A stretch of DNA of 64,000 nt. Origin: Brachypodium distachyon. Lineage: Eukaryota > Streptophyta > Magnoliopsida > Poales > Poaceae. The DNA is taken from contig NC_016131.3 of the NCBI RefSeq assembly GCF_000005505.3, positions 74,317,855 to 74,381,854 on the forward strand. The letters are read 5' to 3'. Made by a program: the position numbers and the translations under genes. Under the pieces are notes generated by a model, which did no database searches, was not told the DNA's origin, and saw only the letters and a program-made list of their open reading frames with translations. Of the stretch, positions 59,194 through 64,000 are shown one piece after another; positions within the stretch are counted from its first letter, which is position 1, and the number at the start of each line of letters is the position of its first letter.

Positions 59194-59571
59194 TTAAGCT
59201 TTAGCAGCTCGACGGCTGCTGCTACCGGACACCGGCGGATCGGCGAGCTTGCCCTGCTTGGAGGGGGCGGGTGGCGCGGGGCGGAAGATGCGGTCGAGCT
59301 CGTCGTAGCGGACGCTGATAACGGCGGCGACGTCGAAGAGGCGCTTCCGGCACGCGGCGGGCTGCGGGCGCGGCTTCCTCGGCGCCGGCGGGCAGGCGGC
59401 GGTGCCAGTGCCAGTACCGAGGTAGCTGCTGCTGATCCCCGCGCCCGTCGGCGTCCGGCAGCTGTAGTATTCGTCTTCGTCTGCCGCTGCTGTTGCTCCG
59501 GGAAGGACGCGGGGCGAGTAGAGCTGCGGCGCGGCGGACCAGGGGCGGTAGAACTCGGGCGAGGCGGACAT
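59194..59571 (-). CDS. SIAMESE-related (SMR) cyclin-dependent kinase inhibitor
   Basis: Single-exon frame of 125 residues from the ATG at 59571. It carries the SMR core [12 protein letters not shown] at about residues 60-71, preceded by CRTPTG and followed by CRKRLFDV and a C-terminal hydrophobic patch, [10 protein letters not shown], a likely cyclin-binding motif. SMR proteins bind CDKA/CDKB-cyclin complexes in the nucleus and promote endoreplication or stress arrest. The short, intronless structure and [15 protein letters not shown] order fit the family; which SMR subgroup it belongs to cannot be told by eye. Confidence 0.85.
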   Translation of the reverse strand: MSASPEFYRPWSAAPQLYSPRVLPGATAAADEDEYYSCRTPTGAGISSSYLGTGTGTAACPPAPRKPRPQPAACRKRLFDVAAVISVRYDELDRIFRPAPPAPSKQGKLADPPVSGSSSRRAAKA

Positions 59572-60314
59572 GGCAGGCTTTCTTTCTTTATATGTGGATG
59601 ATCGCTGGAGGCCAGAAGGAGAAGTAGAGAGGAGACGGGGGAATATGTGGAAATTTAAGGGTGGCTGTGTATATGTAGGAGGATGAAGAAGGGGCGGTGT
59701 GTTCTGTGTGTGTTGGTGTGAAATGAAATGGAGAAGACGAAGAGGCGTGCTGAGGAAGGAAACCGACGGAAGGAAGGAAGGAGACGGGAAATCGGCTTCT
59801 CTCGTTTTTCTACTTCAATTTTCTTCTCGTGTCCTGTCCAGTGTCCAGCTGGAAGGATAGGCTTCGGTGGCAAGGAAGAATTGGGGGATTGAATTCGATG
59901 ACCCATGGCCTTGGATCCCCGTCGATTTCTTCCAGGGAGGGAAAATCAAATCGTGGGCATAGGATCCCGAATCGCAATCAGCAGTTTGAATGAATACGCT
60001 GTGGTGTGCTTGCCTCGGATCCGCGTTGCAGTTGTGGCAGTCAGTCAGTCAGTGCGTGCTTGACGACCAAGGAAGGGAAGGCGACGTGTCGAGTTTATCT
60101 ATCTAGTACTATCTGGTCTCACTGCGCAATACCGACCGACTGTCTCGCTGACTCTGACCACAATGAGATACTCCAGCATCGGATGCTGCTAATAATTTAT
60201 TCAAGAAATCATAAATAAAAAGACAAACAATTCTACTACTGACACCCGCTCTCAGCTTATGGGAAGCAATTCGAGCTTGAGCCAGACGGCATGAATCATG
60301 AATGCCTCTCCATC

Positions 60315-61074
60315 TCATTGCGGCGGCGAGCTCGAGAAGGAGTCTGAGCAGCTCCCGCCGGCGGCGACGTGTCTGCGGAGCGCCTTGCCGGACTCCCGCG
60401 CGAACTGCCGCTGTCTGAACTGCACGTAGGGGTAGCAGAGAGCCGACAGGACGTGCGCCGGCTTGGAGAAGGACAGCACCTCGTACCACACCCGCGACTC
60501 CTCGTCTAACTCCACAGAGAACCGCTCTTCCCCCGCCAGCAGATGCCCTTGCAGGGTGCCGCTGCCGAACGCCAGCACGCCATTGCCTTTCGCGCCCGAG
60601 GAGGAGGAGGAGAAGCCGCCGTCGACGTAGGCGATCTGGAGCGGGAACATGACCCAGGGAATCACCTCCTTGTAGCAGATGCAGAACCTCGTGCCGGCCT
60701 TCACCGGCGTGCCCGGCTCCACGCTCGCCCACCCCAGCGCCAAGTGCCTTTTTTTTTTCAGCGGAATAACATCAAACAGTTGGCGGGCTTATGAAGGAAG
60801 GGTGAATTGCTTGCTTGGTTGCTTACTTCCAGGAGAGGAGGCCCGACTTGGCCCGGCGGAAGGCGTCGGCGCCGGAGCCGACCAGGACGCGCGAGCGGTT
60901 GACGGAGAAGCCGCGGTCGGCGAGCGCCCTGTCTGTCAATAGTGCATCAGGGGCAGAGGAGGCGCCGTGGAGATCCGCGTCGTAGTTGAAGCCGCCGGCG
61001 GACGCGAGGCAGGATTTCTGTTGGTCCGGCGAGGGCCGGCTCAGGCTCAGGAACAGGCCTCCCCACCACGCCAT
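60315..61074 (-). CDS. UPF0548 (DUF1990) family protein
   Basis: Exon 1 61074-60827 and exon 2 60747-60315 give 226 residues. Family landmarks are FNYDADLHGA near the N-terminus, RAKSGLLSWKHLALGWASVE across the splice site, FCICYKEVIPWVMFPLQIAYV in the middle and HVLSALCYPYVQFRQRQFAR near the end. The biochemical function of this widespread family is unknown. The 79-bp intron ends in a purine acceptor (ten A then G) instead of a pyrimidine tract. The joined frame agrees with the family across the junction, so the model is likely right. Confidence 0.85.
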
Positions 61075-61790
61075 TAACGGATCCTTCCTTCTTCACAATA
61101 CGTGTGTGAGGCTGAGGCGGCGGGTGCAGAGGTGAGAGCAGCGGTGGCCTCTCAGTGTCAGTCAGAGGTAGGTGGTGATAACCGCAGCCTCTCTGAGGCT
61201 CTGCAGAGTCGGGAGAGGCCCATGAATAGAGCTTGCACACGGCCCGGGTCGATCCAATCGAAGCCCTCCAACTTCGAACACAGTGTCCCCTTTCAATCCA
61301 CAAAGGGTTCGCTCAACAAAAAAAAAACTCAACAAAGGTTAAAAAAGGAAATGCACAGACACGCAATGTGTGTGCAATGCATACTGATACAGCCGGACAA
61401 GTCAGCCAGTTGCTTGAAAATATATTTCTGTTATTTTCTTCAGTGACAGTCGGACGAACATTCAGAGATACAGAATAAAAGGAAAATGCAGAACTAATAC
61501 TGCCTGTGAGTCATCTTATTGCAAATTACTCCTACACGGCTACTACTGGATTAAGCTGACACACATTAGCATGGTGTTGTTGTTGGTGGAGGAGGAGGCT
61601 ATTACCGTAGAGACAGATACAATTGGAGAACTAACAGTGGGTTTCATGAACCAACCTACTATCCCTAGTATGCAAATGAAACTTCTGCTCTCGGAACTGA
61701 AATCCTCCAGTCAAACTAACCAGTGTCACCTGCCCTGACTCTTCTAGCGGCAGCAGACAGCTCCCCCTGCTTGGTTTTAGGGCCCTGTTG
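61075..61790. other. Intergenic between UPF0548 and RING genes
   Basis: No coding sequence or repeat recognised. It includes the 5' flank of the UPF0548 gene and the 3' flank of the RING gene. Confidence 0.5.
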
Positions 61791-64000
61791 TTACATTATG
61801 CAGTAAGCTCGGACTACCTCGACGATGGGCGCGCGGCACAGCGGGCATCTGCCCACGCCGTGGAGAAGCTCCCTCGCGCACTTTGAGCAGGTGCACATGT
61901 GCCCACACCTGAGACCAAGGTGGCAAAGTGTCAAGAATCCATCATGTCACAACAATATGTGTTTGTGTTTCTCAAAAATGTCTTTTAAAAATGCGTCTTC
62001 TCTGAAGATAAGCAAAAACCTGTAAAGAAGCGAGTCGATTTGTTTGTCGCAGCACACGCAGCAGGTTCCTTTCCTTGCTAGCTTCCATTGCGATCCATCC
62101 TCATCTTCGGCTGAGAATTCAGAGATCTTCTGTCAGACACAGCGAACTATATATATGCTAGCACAATAGAGGCCAGGAGGACCCCAGGAAGGAGAGTAAC
62201 CAACCGACCTTGACTGGATACAGAGCGGTTCAGAGCAGCAGAGACCTCTTGCTTGATGGACCTCTGCAGCTCTACCTGCATCTCCATGCACGCTTCCAGC
62301 ATCTGCTGCATGCCGACCATCCCTCGCTGGAGCCCTGTCAGGTCGTCTCGCAGGACATGGATGGCATCCCACTCCTGCACCAAAACAGATATCTTTCTTT
62401 CAGCAAACACCAGATAACAGATCTCAGCAGGGACCTGAAAAAACAGTACTACTAGAACTACCAACAGGTAACAGGTGACCATCCAACGAATGAATAGCAT
62501 GAACTGCCGATCACAACAGAGCTCTAAAACTTCCAACGAAGAGGAGACTCACAAATTCAGGCTGATGCATGTTCTGTTGGCTCCAGTTATGATGAGGCAG
62601 CTGGAGTTGCCAATGCCGCTGCTGTGGGAGAAGTGTTTGGCCTGACGATGTAATCGGAGGATGGGGAGCGGTGTCATGCTCGGCCTGATTCGGTTCACTT
62701 GTCCCATGCTCAGCATGATCTTCGTTCAGTAAACCGATGGTTGGTATCTGAATTCCATATTCCCAGTCAGGAGGATCAAGCTCTTGTCTTCGAGCATATG
62801 ATTGTATCAGCTGGTCCAGGCTTTCACGGAAGCCGCTACTAAGAAGATTAGAGACGCTACGCCTGCAAAATATAAACTGCTAACGTATGATTCAACAAAG
62901 GGCTGGGAATGTACTGCATTTTATGATTTATTTTAAACAATTACCTGCTTAAGAGTTCTCTGAGCTCTACTCCATAGACATCGCCGTCCGGAGGACTGAA
63001 CCTATTAATGTGTGGGCTAGGAGAGACACTTGGATCTGATTGCCATTGTGGTTCACCTTCTTGAGAATCAATAACATGCCATTCCTCATCTCCATGAAGG
63101 AAGGAACCCTCTTCCTCACTACCAGATATCTCCCTTGACCATCGTAAATCAGTTGGCTGTCCATAAGTTTCATCATCTTGTCGCACGCTGTTGTTAGACG
63201 GGTTAGAAGAGGATGAACCAGATTGCTCACTGCCCTGTCCCGAGGACCCTGAGTCTGAGTACTCTTCGTATCCGTGCATGTGTTCTTGATCAAAATCATC
63301 TTGCAAAGCATCATTACTATTTGATACAGTGCTCTCGAGGTCGACAGATTGAGCTTCTTCCCTTGATTGAAATGTCTGGATCTCGTGATTGCGAGTAGCA
63401 TTCTCCAGGTGAAGATTATTGTCAAGGAAGACCTGATGAGTAAAATTATGATTCTCACTATTGGCATAACTGTTTTGAGCATCCATTGGCCCAAAATGGT
63501 TAGCGGCTTGATCATGGGTGATATTTTCTGTTCTAGAGCGAACTTCTTCCCTAGTCAAGAACAATATATTGTCAGCATGCAGAAAGTTAATCTATATGCT
63601 TCTCGATGATGCTGGAAATGAAAGCTAGTATGTATGAAGAAGTTTCTTCTTTGTGGGGATTATGATGGAGGAATTGTGTATTTTCAAAGAAACTGCTAGA
63701 AAATATGTTCATTTGGCAATTTGACCATAGTTGATGATTATTCCTACGGCATAATGCTGAAGCTACAAATGATAGCCACAATTCCCTATCAATAATATCA
63801 TCCTATCACCGATGGTAGCTACACATGCCCGTGAGACACAACGCGTGGCTAATAGAGTTAAGAGGCAGTAACAGGCTAGGCTCACCGTCCACCAAATGCA
63901 AGTTCCAACCTGTGACTGCCAAGATGAACAACAGTAGAGGAGATCATACTAGGCAAAGGAGGCCCTACCTCAATCTAGCGACAGGGCGACTCTGTCTAAG
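61791..64000 (-). CDS. C-terminal RING-HC E3 ligase, partial (5' end outside window)
   Basis: Exons, from upstream, are 64000-63969 (partial), 63915-63886, 63550-62945, 62862-62553, 62374-62209, 62110-62020 and 61908-61791, all in phase with GT..AG introns. The large exon is serine/acidic-rich ([20 protein letters not shown]). It is followed by [20 protein letters not shown], a coiled coil ([20 protein letters not shown]) and the C-terminal [24 protein letters not shown] then CPLC, ending [14 protein letters not shown]. This arrangement is a plant family of RING proteins (At5g04460-like, from memory) with no firmly established substrate. The start and N-terminal region lie beyond the right edge. 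Confidence 0.85.

Overview
This is nuclear DNA of a grass, most likely a pooid of the wheat, barley or Aegilops type. Genes with many introns, GC-rich first exons, numerous Stowaway MITEs with TA target duplications, Harbinger and Mutator elements, 5'-truncated LINEs and a solo copia-like LTR all point that way. From memory, the right-hand gene set (SEX4, a FRA8/IRX7-type GT47, ACR2, an XTH31/32-type XTH) also lies close together on the distal short arm of rice chromosome 3. That would place the window in Triticeae group 4; this was not checked by alignment.

Positions 1-13 kb hold decayed genes and transposons: an ankyrin-family gene destroyed by a LINE-like 3' end, a Harbinger inserted in its exon and a frameshift; a second Harbinger carrying a 258-codon ORF; a tRNA-Asn; and an F-box/LRR gene with a frameshift and a LINE inserted 7 bp before its ATG. 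Positions 13-23 kb hold three apparently functional genes: a GH16 xyloglucan hydrolase-type XTH, an RFWD3-like RING/WD40 E3 ligase and an intronless cyclic-nucleotide-gated channel. An F-box-like pseudogene lies between the last two.

Positions 24-45.5 kb are the most unusual part. Six units on the minus strand (called R1 to R6 here) are tandem duplicates of the RING part of the nearby RFWD3-like gene. They keep the same intron positions inside the RING (a middle exon of 79-82 nt, then an exon of 90-93 nt) but have no WD40 domain. R2, R3, R4 and R6 end in a new C-terminal exon encoding a coiled coil and a terminal basic cluster. R2 and R6 look intact, R4 is open but has lost a zinc-ligand histidine, R3 carries a 1-bp frameshift, R5 has lost a RING exon, and R1 is a relic. 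MULE, solo LTR, pararetrovirus-like and other insertions separate the units and can be dated against one another because paralogous units lack them.

Positions 46-64 kb are ordinary gene space: ACR2 arsenate reductase/CDC25-like, a GT47 xylan glucuronosyltransferase-type exostosin, SEX4 phosphoglucan phosphatase, a SIAMESE-related cell-cycle inhibitor, a UPF0548 protein, and the 3' part of a RING gene that runs off the right edge. These genes have unrelated roles (cell wall, starch, arsenic, ion transport, ubiquitin). No operon-like cooperation is implied; the only functional grouping suggested is RFWD3 with its RING-only derivatives.
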